Below, piece after piece: positions 28,433 to 36,320 of a stretch of 64,000 nucleotides of DNA. The stretch is from Saccharopolyspora thermophila (GTDB taxonomy: Bacteria > Actinomycetota > Actinomycetes > Mycobacteriales > Pseudonocardiaceae): contig NZ_BMMT01000001.1 in the NCBI RefSeq assembly GCF_014646075.1, forward strand, positions 209,833 to 273,832, read 5' to 3'. Both the position numbers and the translations under genes were made by a program. The notes under the pieces were generated by a model. It saw nothing but the letters and a program-made list of their open reading frames with translations. It was not told the origin of the DNA and did no database searches. Each line of letters starts with the position of its first letter. Within the stretch, counting starts at the first letter, position 1.

Positions 28433-28684
28433 CTAGAGGCGGGTGACGAAGTCGCGCAGCGTGTCCGTGACGTGCTCCAGCATGCCCTGGATTCGCTCGA
28501 CCTGGTCGTCCGCGCGGTGCAGGCCCGGTGGTACCACGGTCTCCGGATGGTCGGGGTCGAGCTTGGTCAGCGCCCGCTCCGCCTCGGTCAGCGCCGTGCG
28601 GCAGGTGACCAGGTGGGTGCCTGCTTCAGCCAGACGCTCCTCGACGGCCCGGATCGCCTGGGCCAGTTCCTCCAGTGCCGACAC
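28433..28684 (-). CDS. Small helical protein of the FtsK-like cluster (83 aa)
   Basis: This 83-residue product is not recognised. It reads 'SALEELAQAIRAVEERLAEAG' at the N-terminus, then a turn around 'DPDHPETVVPPG' and a second helix 'DQVERIQGMLEHVTDTLRDFV'. The helix-turn-helix hairpin and size resemble WXG100/ESAT-6-like secreted proteins, but no W-x-G turn is present. GTG 28684 starts five bases after the stop of the preceding small gene. It is followed by the ATPase gene after 137 bases. Confidence 0.65.
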   Translation of the reverse strand: MSALEELAQAIRAVEERLAEAGTHLVTCRTALTEAERALTKLDPDHPETVVPPGLHRADDQVERIQGMLEHVTDTLRDFVTRL

Positions 28685-28688
28685 GGCG

Positions 28689-28949
28689 CTACAGCCGACC
28701 CGCGTAGCCCTCGGTGGAGGCGATGGTCGCCTGGAGCGTGCCCTGCACCCCGTTGATGGTCTGCATGGCCTCGGCGAGCATCCCGTGCGCGTGCTGCATC
28801 TCCTCCTGGGTGCTGCCCTGCGTGGCCGACACCAGCGCCTGTTGCGCCTCCTCCAGCACCAGGTTGGTCTGCTGCAGGGCGGCGATGCCCTCCTGCATCT
28901 TCTGGTTGGCCAACGCGATGCCTGCGCGAACTTCTTCCACGCCCGCCAT
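28689..28949 (-). CDS. Small helical protein of the FtsK-like cluster (86 aa)
   Basis: This 86-residue, almost entirely helical protein reads 'AGVEEVRAGIALANQKMQEG', then 'LQQTNLVLEEAQQALVSATQ' and 'HAHGMLAEAMQTINGVQGTL'. It contains no Cys or Trp. The heptad-like Ala/Gln pattern suggests a coiled helical bundle. In size and location beside an EccC-like ATPase it resembles type VII substrates or chaperone-like partners, though it lacks their signature motif. ATG 28949 is chosen because upstream frame residues look non-coding. It is four bases from the next small gene. Confidence 0.65.
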   Translation of the reverse strand: MAGVEEVRAGIALANQKMQEGIAALQQTNLVLEEAQQALVSATQGSTQEEMQHAHGMLAEAMQTINGVQGTLQATIASTEGYAGRL

Positions 28950-29087
28950 CTGGTTTCCGGACCTCCGAGGTGCACGAGCCTGCTGCTGTACTGGTCCACA
29001 CAAGTTAGCGCCCGGCACCGCCCCGCCCGCAGGCAGGTCGGCACCGTTGAGCATCGCCCGGTCGCGGTGCGTGACCGGCCCCGCGCC

Positions 29088-29906
29088 TCAGTGCCGGCCA
29101 GCCACGTCCACAGTGGAATCCGTGACGGCGGAGACCTCGATGGCGGCCACGCCGGACGGCGGCATCGGCGCGGCCGCCCAGCGGGCCACCGCGCGGCCCT
29201 GCTCGACCCGCACCCGCGTCCAGCCGTTGCCGCCGAGCGCGGCGGTCGCGGCCGCCACGACCTCCTGCGGCTCGCCCACCGCCGGCCCGAGATCCATGGC
29301 GACCTGCACCACCGGCGGGTCGATCGTGTACTCGGTGATCAGCGCGCTGCGGGACAGTCGGCTGGCCACCGCGCGCGCCGGCCACTCCGCGCCCGCGCGG
29401 CGCTCGGTGACCACGTCCACCAGCAGCCGCAGACGCGGCCGCGGCCTGCCCTGCTCGTCGACGTCCCCGATGCCTGCCGGGATCTGGGCGGCCGGCTCGT
29501 CGGGGTCGTCCGAACGGCCGAACAGGACCGGACCGCCGGCCCACGCCTCGACCAGAATCCGCTCGCCGCCGACGACCAACGCCTCCACCAGGTCCGGGTG
29601 CTCCACGACCGTCCACGCCGTCGGGGGCTCGCAGGACACCCGGTGCCGCGCGTAGTCCGGGCCGAGTTCGCGCAGGAAGTTCCGCACCGCGCGAGACAGT
29701 CCGGCCACGTGGTGCCCGGTTTCCGCGCAGCGGCGGCTGATCGTCACCGACCAGCAGCCGGGTTCCTCGTCGGAGCAGTCCCCGGCCGCCACGATCCGGC
29801 CGCCGATCCGGTTCACCAGGTCGCGGCACGCGGCGTGCGCCGACCGGCCGTCGTCGGCCCCGACGACCACGGTGATCAGCAGTTCGAGCTCGCTGTTCTC
29901 AGCCAT
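29088..29906 (-). CDS. Two-repeat protein of unknown function in the FtsK-like cluster
   Basis: This roughly 272-residue protein is not recognised. It seems to contain an internal duplication: 'ELELLITVVVGADDGRSAHA' near residue 4 corresponds to 'RLRLLVDVVTERRAGAEWPA' near residue 157, each followed by a helix and beta strands ending in alternating Val/Arg. ATG 29906 is taken; ATG 29927 is an alternative seven codons upstream. It lies 138 bases before the small helical genes on the same strand and probably belongs to the same transcription unit. No signal peptide or membrane helix is seen. Confidence 0.65.
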   Translation of the reverse strand: MAENSELELLITVVVGADDGRSAHAACRDLVNRIGGRIVAAGDCSDEEPGCWSVTISRRCAETGHHVAGLSRAVRNFLRELGPDYARHRVSCEPPTAWTVVEHPDLVEALVVGGERILVEAWAGGPVLFGRSDDPDEPAAQIPAGIGDVDEQGRPRPRLRLLVDVVTERRAGAEWPARAVASRLSRSALITEYTIDPPVVQVAMDLGPAVGEPQEVVAAATAALGGNGWTRVRVEQGRAVARWAAAPMPPSGVAAIEVSAVTDSTVDVAGRH

Positions 29907-30013
29907 CGCGGCAGGATTCTCCCGCATGATCACCGGGCGGCGGAATCTCTGCCCCGACAAGGACGCTGACGTGCCGTACCCGTCGCCGGCGCCGCTGCCG
30001 GGCCGGGCGCCGA

Positions 30014-30340
30014 CTACTGGTTCGCGCTCTGGTCGAGGCCGTAGTAGTGGTAGAGGTTGCGGCCTTCCTCGTCGGAGAGGTGGCCGTGCTCGGCTTCAAC
30101 CCGCGGGGCGTTCTTCACGAGGTCCTTCGTCACCCCCAGGTCGAGGCGGTTCTCGCCGGTGGTCGCGCCGTTGAGGGGGACGAAGGTCTCTCTGATGCCG
30201 AGCAGGCCGATCCGCACCGTGATCCACTCCGGCTGCAGCGTCGTGTCGTCGACGTAGACGTTGCCGACCCGGCCGATCCGGTCCCCGTTGCGGTCGAACA
30301 CCGGAGTGCCGATCAGGTCCTGCGCGCGCTCGACGTCCAT
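30014..30340 (-). CDS. PRC-barrel domain protein
   Basis: This 108-residue protein starts 'MDVERAQDLIGTPVFDRNGD', then 'RIGRVGNVYVDDTTLQPEWI', the PRC-barrel beta-barrel fold found in RimM, photosystem proteins and general stress proteins. The acidic C-terminus 'SDEEGRNLYHYYGLDQ' is typical of actinobacterial stand-alone members, many of them stress-induced. ATG 30340 has GAGG five bases upstream. No partner gene is obvious. Confidence 0.85.
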   Translation of the reverse strand: MDVERAQDLIGTPVFDRNGDRIGRVGNVYVDDTTLQPEWITVRIGLLGIRETFVPLNGATTGENRLDLGVTKDLVKNAPRVEAEHGHLSDEEGRNLYHYYGLDQSANQ

Positions 30341-30548
30341 GGCAACCTCGCTCGTTCCACCCCCGTCCCGGCGGCCACCGCCGGGCGGCCGACGTACGCC
30401 GGCGTTCTCAAGCTGCCTGCGCCAGGGTGGGGCTGCAACTGCGCAAGCGACACGCCTCACCCGGTCGAGTATTAATGGCAGCTATTGTCGACGCGCACCG
30501 CTGACCGAGATGACGTGGATCGACTGCACTCGCGCGGAGACCACCCCG

Positions 30549-31352
30549 TCAGGTGTTGAGGGTGCGGCCGATGAAGGTGAGGACGTCGTTCATCACCTCG
30601 GCCTTGTTGGTCTCGTTGAACAGCTCGTGCCGCGCGCCCGGGTAGATGTGTTCGTGGAAGTCGTCGCCGCGGATCCGGTCGATGCCGGTGCGCGTGTCCG
30701 CCTCCGGCACCAGCTCGTCGTCCTCGCCGTGCACCCACAGCGTCGGCCTGTCCAGCGTCGGCCCCTCGTTGATCGCCAGCAGGCACTGGTCGATCGCCTG
30801 CAGAGTGGGGCGCCTGAACGGGCCGTGCCACACCAGCGGATCCGCCAGGTATGCGGCGCCCACCTCCGGGTCGCGGGACAGCGTCGCCGGGTCGATCGGG
30901 GTGTCCGGGATCTCGTCGTGCTCCAGCAGATCCAGCACATGCCAGGTGCCCAGCACCGGGGCGGACAGCACGACCGCCGCCAGGTGCTGCTGGTGGAGCT
31001 GCGCGTGGCGCGCCGCGAGCAGCCCGCCCATCGAGTGGCCGATCAGGACCACCGGGAGGTCCGGGTGCTCGGCGGTGACCCGCTGCCGCACGGTCTCCAG
31101 GTCGGCCACGATCGTCTCCGCGTCCTCGACGAGCACGCGCTCCCCGGGCGACCGCCCATGCCCGATATGGTCCGGGGCCCACACCAGCGCCCGCGCGCCG
31201 ACCAGCTGCTCGGCCACCCACTGGTACCGGCCGGAGTGCTCCCCGTAACCGTGCGCGATCAGCGCGATCCAGCCGGGGTGGGGAGCCGACCACTCCCGCA
31301 CCGCCAGCTCGCCATGACATCCGGTGATCTGTCGATCCGTTGGCTCGATCAT
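30549..31352 (-). CDS. Alpha/beta hydrolase, monoacylglycerol-lipase-like
   Basis: This 267-residue serine hydrolase has the nucleophile elbow 'VLIGHSMGGLLA' (Ser about 109), Asp in 'VHGEDDELVPEADT' and His in 'YPGARHELFNETN'. The 'HGYGEHSGRYQWVAEQL' motif near the oxyanion hole is diagnostic of the monoacylglycerol lipase/lysophospholipase group (Hydrolase_4). It probably hydrolyses monoacylglycerols or similar esters in the cytoplasm, as no signal peptide is present. It is a single-gene unit. Confidence 0.9.
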   Translation of the reverse strand: MIEPTDRQITGCHGELAVREWSAPHPGWIALIAHGYGEHSGRYQWVAEQLVGARALVWAPDHIGHGRSPGERVLVEDAETIVADLETVRQRVTAEHPDLPVVLIGHSMGGLLAARHAQLHQQHLAAVVLSAPVLGTWHVLDLLEHDEIPDTPIDPATLSRDPEVGAAYLADPLVWHGPFRRPTLQAIDQCLLAINEGPTLDRPTLWVHGEDDELVPEADTRTGIDRIRGDDFHEHIYPGARHELFNETNKAEVMNDVLTFIGRTLNT

Positions 31353-31421
31353 GCGATCACCCCAGCACATCCTGGACCCGGCGGGCCAGCGGACTGGCGC
31401 ATTCCGTGGCCCGTGGGTGGC

Positions 31422-32117
31422 CTACTGGTGGTATGCGCTTCCGTCGATCGAACCGAAACCGCACACCGGGCCGCCCTGCCAGGTGATGCTGAGCGGGTCG
31501 GTCTCGTCCGGCGGGATGACCTCGACGCGGGCCGGGGTCGGCTGGCAGGGGCCGTCCGCCGGTTCGCCCTCGTGCGGCACCGCCGTCCAGTGCAGCGTCT
31601 TGCTCGCGGTGGCACCGGGGGCCAGCGTGATCAGCGAGGGGCCCAGGTTCGGGGTGCGTTCCAGTGTGGTGGGCAGCGGCTTGCCCGACGCGTCGATCAG
31701 CTGCAGACCGCCGTAGCCGTACAGGGTGCAGGTCTCGTTGCTGGAGTTGCGCAGCACCAGCTCCGCGTAGCGCTGGCCGGCTCCGGCTTCCGTGGGCTGC
31801 AGGGAACCGGTGAGCATCGAGGTGTGGCAGCGCTCCACGCGGTTGGCCTGGGCCTGCGCGGTGGAGGTCCGCGGTGTCGCCTGGGCACCGGTGTTCTGCG
31901 CGGTCGTCGTCGCGGGGCGCTCGGCGGGCGTCGTGTCCTGCGTGACGCTCGTGCCCGGCGCGGTGGCCGGGGGCAGGCCCGGCTCGGCGTGCTGCGCCGG
32001 AGCCGTGATCACGTGTCCGGACTGACCGCCGCAGCCGGTCATCAACGCGGCGAGTAGCACTGCCCCGGACACCTGCATCGCCCGCAGGCCGAGGGTCCCC
32101 AGTCGGTGGGGGGTCAC
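31422..32117 (-). CDS. DUF4232 lipoprotein
   Basis: This 231-residue protein begins with a basic n-region and hydrophobic stretch 'LRAMQVSGAVLLAALMTGCGG', giving a lipobox-like MTGC with the lipidated Cys near residue 31. A Thr/Ala/Pro-rich disordered linker (about 40-100) is followed by a DUF4232 domain with four Cys ('RVERCHTSMLTGSLQ', 'SNETCTLYGYGGLQ', 'GPCQPTP', 'GPVCGFG') likely forming disulfides. GTG 32117 has GGGAGG eight bases upstream. It should be exported and anchored on the outer face of the membrane. Its function is unknown. Confidence 0.82.
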   Translation of the reverse strand: MTPHRLGTLGLRAMQVSGAVLLAALMTGCGGQSGHVITAPAQHAEPGLPPATAPGTSVTQDTTPAERPATTTAQNTGAQATPRTSTAQAQANRVERCHTSMLTGSLQPTEAGAGQRYAELVLRNSSNETCTLYGYGGLQLIDASGKPLPTTLERTPNLGPSLITLAPGATASKTLHWTAVPHEGEPADGPCQPTPARVEVIPPDETDPLSITWQGGPVCGFGSIDGSAYHQ

Positions 32118-32494
32118 GGTGACCACCTCCCATTCCCCGCGCCGCCCGGCGACGGGGTCGTCGGAATTGCTCTGCTGTTGGGAAGACGTCCGGTTGCAGG
32201 GAGGGTTGCCCGGGAGCCGACGATTTCTCACCACCGCGGGTCCGCCTCCACTCTGCCTGCCGCCCGCGGCCCGCGCGACCAGGGTTCGAGTGCCCGGTAG
32301 ATCACCCGAATAGCGGCACACCGGGGATCGCGGTGAACTCGATGTGCGCAATTCAGTGCGGCAGGAATGGGCTACCACTCGTCCGGATATAGACCGATTG
32401 GGTGGGTATCTTGACCCTAACGGCGGGAGTGCCCCTTTGCCCAACTTCGGTAGTTTGTGGCAACCAGCAGAAGGCCGCAGTCAGGGGGTCGATC
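32118..32494. other. Divergent intergenic region
   Basis: These 377 bases separate the DUF4232 lipoprotein and muramidase genes and contain their promoters. The stretch is less GC-rich than its surroundings near 32310-32440. No coding sequence, repeat or clear promoter pair is convincing. Confidence 0.4.
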
Positions 32495-33286
32495 ATGGCC
32501 GAGCGAATTCCCGGCATTGACGTCGCGAGATATCAGGGGGAGCCCGACTGGGGAGCGGTTCGTGCGGCTGGGTACGTGTTCACCTACATCAAGGCGACCG
32601 AAGGTGTCGGCTACGTCAGCCCGACGCTGGATGCGCAGCTCGCCGGTGCGCGGGGCGCGGGGATGGCGACCGGGCTGTACCACTTCGCGCGCCCGGACAC
32701 GAATTCGCCGCAGCAGGACGCCGCTGATTTCGCCGCCCAGTTGGCGCGGTTGAATTCCAGCGCGCCCGGGAATCTGCCGCCATGCCTGGACATCGAGACC
32801 GACGCGCCGAATCTCCCGGCCTGGGTCAAGGGTTTCATCGACGCCATCCGCGGTCACACCGGACGCAACGAGGTCGCCGTGTACGCCTCGACTTCGTGGT
32901 TGCAGAGCAAACTCGCCCCGGAAACCTGGGTGGACCCCGGTGTGTTCCTGTGGGTCGCGCACTACGGCCGGCCGCCGGGCGAGCCGGGGTACCTGACCGA
33001 CCGCGTGGTGCTGCACCAGCACGCCTCCGACGGCAAGGTGCCGGGCGTCGCCGGGAACACCGACGTCAACGTGGCGATGGTGCCGTTGGAGGTGCTCACC
33101 GGCGCCGCGCCCCCGCCGCCTCCGCCGCCTCCGCCACCCGAGGAGACCTACGTCGTGCAGCCGGGCGACACGCTGTCGGAGATCGGCCAGCGGTTCGGCG
33201 TCGACTGGCGGGAGATCGCGCGGGTCAACGGCATCGCCGACCCGGATCTGATCTACGTTGGCCAGGTGCTCAAGATCCCGCGCTGA
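32495..33286 (+). CDS. GH25 muramidase with C-terminal LysM domain
   Basis: This 263-residue protein has a glycoside hydrolase 25 domain (1-200). The catalytic acids are in 'GIDVARYQGEPDW' (Asp near 9) and 'CLDIETDAP' (Asp/Glu pair near 97-99). A run of ten prolines (about 206-215) links to a LysM peptidoglycan-binding module 'YVVQPGDTLSEIGQRFGVDW...YVGQVLKIP'. It should cleave the MurNAc-GlcNAc bond. ATG 32495 follows AGGGGG by six bases. No signal peptide is present, which is unusual for a cell-wall enzyme outside a phage. Confidence 0.92.
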   Translation: MAERIPGIDVARYQGEPDWGAVRAAGYVFTYIKATEGVGYVSPTLDAQLAGARGAGMATGLYHFARPDTNSPQQDAADFAAQLARLNSSAPGNLPPCLDIETDAPNLPAWVKGFIDAIRGHTGRNEVAVYASTSWLQSKLAPETWVDPGVFLWVAHYGRPPGEPGYLTDRVVLHQHASDGKVPGVAGNTDVNVAMVPLEVLTGAAPPPPPPPPPPEETYVVQPGDTLSEIGQRFGVDWREIARVNGIADPDLIYVGQVLKIPR

Positions 33287-33339
33287 CGCGTCCTGGCCAC
33301 CGGCCGGCGGCGTGCCCGGCAGTGGCTGGCCACGAGAAA

Positions 33340-34419
33340 TCAGACGATGACGGGGGCGCGGGAGAGCACCACACCGAGGCCGTAGGCCACGCCCATCACC
33401 CCGACCTCGACGGCGACCCAGCCGAGCAGGGCGGTGCGCTGGTGGCGCGCGATGCGGGGGAGCAGGCGGAAGCGCAGCTGCGCGGCGACCCCGCCGAGCG
33501 CCACCAGGCACCCCACCTTGGCCGTGATGATCTGCCCGTAACCAGTGCTGACCAGCCCCGACAGACCGACGCCCGGGGTGATGGCCAGCTCCATCAGGCC
33601 GTTGAACAGCCCGGAGGCGGCGACCACGAAGATTGCGATGGTGGCCAGCCTGGACAAGCGCGGCAGCGCCTCGGCGAGCAGCCCGCGGCGCGGCGCGACG
33701 AACAGCGCGACGGCCACCAGGCCCCCGGTCCACAGCGCCGCGCCGATCACGTGCAGCTCCATCGAGATCATGCTGAAGTCGTGGTACTGCCAGTCGGTGG
33801 CGTGCCCGGTCAGCGGCATCGGCAGCAGGCCGAGCAGCGCGACGATGGTGCGTAGCTCGGCCGGGACCGACTCGCCGAACCGCACCGCCAGCAGTCCCAG
33901 CACCGCGCACAGCAGCGCCGCGCCCGCACTGGCGAGCAGCCCAGGCCCGGCCGGAACGTTCGCCACGTAGTCAACCACCAGCTGCGTCGTCACCGGGCGG
34001 TCGGGGCTGAGCTCCGCGGCCTGCAGCACCAGGGACAGCAGGCCGCACAGCAGCCAGACCAGCGCGGTGACCACGGTGATCCGCCTAGCCAGCGCCATGA
34101 CCGGCTCGGTGTGCCGGGGGCGGTCGAAGCCCAGCAGCTTCGGCAGCACGCTCAGGCCGACGGTGGCCAGCGCCGCGAGATCCAGCAGCACCCGCGCCAC
34201 GGGCAACCCGAAGTGCACCAGCGGCGGCAGGTCGGGCAACCCGGGGATGGTGCCGACGGCGGTGTAGGCGGAGGCGACGACCGCGCTCAACAGCGCCCCG
34301 GCGAGCAGCGCCACCGCCACCGCGGCTTTGGCGCCGAGCACCTTCCGCACGTCGGTATCGGCGCGGTGGTCGGGGTTTGCCGTGCGGTCGCGGGGGACGG
34401 CGTCGGAGTCGGCAGCCAC
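33340..34419 (-). CDS. CopD-domain integral membrane protein
   Basis: This 359-residue protein has about nine membrane helices. The region from 'WQYHDFSMISMELHVIGAALWTGGLVAVALF' to the C-terminus is a CopD domain, whose conserved His (HVIGAALWxGG) may bind copper. The N-terminal half is another helical bundle common in actinobacterial CopD/YcnJ-like proteins. It probably contributes to copper uptake or handling. GTG 33340-34419 is the only good frame; no copper chaperone gene is adjacent. Confidence 0.85.
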   Translation of the reverse strand: MAADSDAVPRDRTANPDHRADTDVRKVLGAKAAVAVALLAGALLSAVVASAYTAVGTIPGLPDLPPLVHFGLPVARVLLDLAALATVGLSVLPKLLGFDRPRHTEPVMALARRITVVTALVWLLCGLLSLVLQAAELSPDRPVTTQLVVDYVANVPAGPGLLASAGAALLCAVLGLLAVRFGESVPAELRTIVALLGLLPMPLTGHATDWQYHDFSMISMELHVIGAALWTGGLVAVALFVAPRRGLLAEALPRLSRLATIAIFVVAASGLFNGLMELAITPGVGLSGLVSTGYGQIITAKVGCLVALGGVAAQLRFRLLPRIARHQRTALLGWVAVEVGVMGVAYGLGVVLSRAPVIV

Positions 34420-35378
34420 GGGTGCATCGTCTCACCCGATCGAGCCGGGCCGGGCGGTCGGTCGGCGGCCCCGGCCGCACCGATCACGGCTCGTGACTGT
34501 TTTGTTTCGGTGGGCAAGGGTTTTTCGTCGGACGTGATGCTGCTTGCGGTGTCGTCTGCGTCACCGTTTCCCGCGAAAAGTTGATCTTCATTTCCGGAAA
34601 TCATCCCTGCTGGCCGCCGGGTTTTCGGTGGTGGCCCCGGGAATCGGCTGTTTTGCCGGAGCGGGGCGGTCGATCCGCGCGGCCGCGGTGGACATGTGTT
34701 GCTGACAATGTCCTCAGCATCCTTGTTCTACAGTCGTGCACGTGTATCCGGCGGACAGTGCAGAAGCGCACGCGGGGGGCGCGTCCGGCGCACCTCGATC
34801 GTGCACGCGTGCACCCATGCCGAAACCGATGCGGATCTTTCCGCACGATTCGATGCGCCGTCGGCTTTCGTTCACCGGATCGGTTCACGCTTATTCGCCG
34901 GCCCTTTCACCGCGAGTCGCAATTCCGTGCTTCGCTGTATTGCCCGGCCGGCGCGCCGGGGTGGTCGTCGGGGGCACCCGCACGGCCGCGCAGCGCGGGG
35001 ACGACCCGCGTTCGCCCAGTCCAGCAGGGCTTCCGGGGGCAGCGGCCAGCCGCCGTGGCGGTCGTGCGGGGCGGTGGACGCCCTGGGGCGCGTGCCCGGA
35101 TCGGCTCAGGGAAATTGGGGGTCCGACCCCGGATGTGAGCCGGACCCGCGAGACGCGAGATTGATCGGTGTGGACGGACAGCGAAGGCGGGGACGCGGAG
35201 CTTCGGACCCCGACCCGGATGGCAGGCCGGTGCGGCGAACGCCGCTGGGCTCGACGGCGGGAAGAGACATGGATCGCGCACTAGGGTGGTCGGTAGTCGG
35301 ACGTTCCCGCAGCCCGGTGGAGAGGACTGACGCGGTCGTGCCCCACCATCCGAGCACCACCGCTGGGCGTGGTCCGCG
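34420..35378. other. Long gene-free stretch with palindromes
   Basis: No gene is convincing in these 959 bases. The long minus-strand frame that crosses them is antisense to the next operon. TACAGT at 34729-34734 with GTG 34742 seven bases on would fit a leaderless promoter, but the frame that follows has poor coding character. GTGCACGCGTGCAC (34801-34814) is a perfect 14-base palindrome. The last 100 bases must contain the promoter of the operon starting at 35379. Confidence 0.4.
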
Positions 35379-36320
35379 ATGACGGCGCTCGCGGTGCTCC
35401 TCGCGGCCCTGGGGGCCTGCGGGTACGCCCTCGGTGCCCGCCTGCAGCACGCGGCGGTGCACGACACCATCGACGGCCGCAGCCTCGGGCTGCGCCACCA
35501 GGCCCGACTCGTCCGCACCCCCCAGTGGTTGGCGGGCCTCGCCGCGCTCGGCAGCGGCGCGGTGCTGCACGCCTGCGCGCTGGGCCTCGCCCCGCTGAGC
35601 GTCGTGCAGCCGGTCGGCGTGATCGCGCTGCCCATCACCGTGCTGCTCAACGCCCGCCAGGAGGGCATCCAGGTCCGTGACCTCGGCCGCAACGTCGTGC
35701 TGGCGGTGGTGGCAGCCACCGGCGGCGTCGCGGCCTTCGTGTCTCTCGCCGCCGGGAGCGCCACGGCCACCCCGGTCGCCGGGGACGACCAGCTGCTGGC
35801 CACCCAGATCGTCGCCGCCGGGGTGCTGGCGCTGGGCGTACTGGCGGTGGCGACCCGGTCGAAGGTGCGCTGCATCCTCTTCGCGGCCGGATGCGCGGTG
35901 GCGTACGGGTACGTGTCGCTGCTGATGCGGGCCGTGGTCCAGCAGCTCGGCACGACCGACCTGCTCGACATCAACCCGCTCCCGCTGCTGGGCATCGTCG
36001 CCGCCATGCTCGTCGGCGGGTGGTTGCTGCAGCACGGGTACGCCAGCGGGCCACCGGACCTGGTGGTGGCCTGCCTGACCGTGGTCGATCCGCTGGTGGC
36101 GGTCGGCCTGGGCATCGGACTGCTCGGCGAGGCCGACCACGTCGGCGCCGCGACCGCCGTCGGGGAGGCCCTCTGCGCCGTGGTGGCCTGCGCGGGCGTC
36201 TTCGCGCTGGCCCGATACCACCCCGACACCCAGCAGCGACGAGTGCCCGCCACTGTGACCGGCAGCAGTGATCTTGCCGGACCAAGTTCGACAGATCGTA
36301 CTGACGGGAGTTCCACGTGA
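35379..36320 (+). CDS. DMT-superfamily transporter
   Basis: This 313-residue protein has nine to ten hydrophobic helices ('LAVLLAALGACGYALGARLQ', 'PLSVVQPVGVIALPITVLLN', 'LLGIVAAMLVGGWLLQHGYA', 'VACLTVVDPLVAVGLGIGLLG') and a disordered C-terminal tail. It matches the EamA-like/DMT group. The conserved 'QPVGVIALP' in the first half and 'VVDPLVAV' in the second half reflect the internal duplication. It is the first gene of a four-gene operon with two glycosyltransferases, so it may move a lipid or sugar-lipid intermediate. The next gene overlaps it by four bases (GTGA). Confidence 0.82.
   Translation: MTALAVLLAALGACGYALGARLQHAAVHDTIDGRSLGLRHQARLVRTPQWLAGLAALGSGAVLHACALGLAPLSVVQPVGVIALPITVLLNARQEGIQVRDLGRNVVLAVVAATGGVAAFVSLAAGSATATPVAGDDQLLATQIVAAGVLALGVLAVATRSKVRCILFAAGCAVAYGYVSLLMRAVVQQLGTTDLLDINPLPLLGIVAAMLVGGWLLQHGYASGPPDLVVACLTVVDPLVAVGLGIGLLGEADHVGAATAVGEALCAVVACAGVFALARYHPDTQQRRVPATVTGSSDLAGPSSTDRTDGSST

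Noticed and set aside
34742..35164. A possible leaderless gene starting at GTG 34742 after TACAGT
   Set aside because: The frame has poor codon bias and no recognisable domain; only the promoter-like and palindromic elements are reported.
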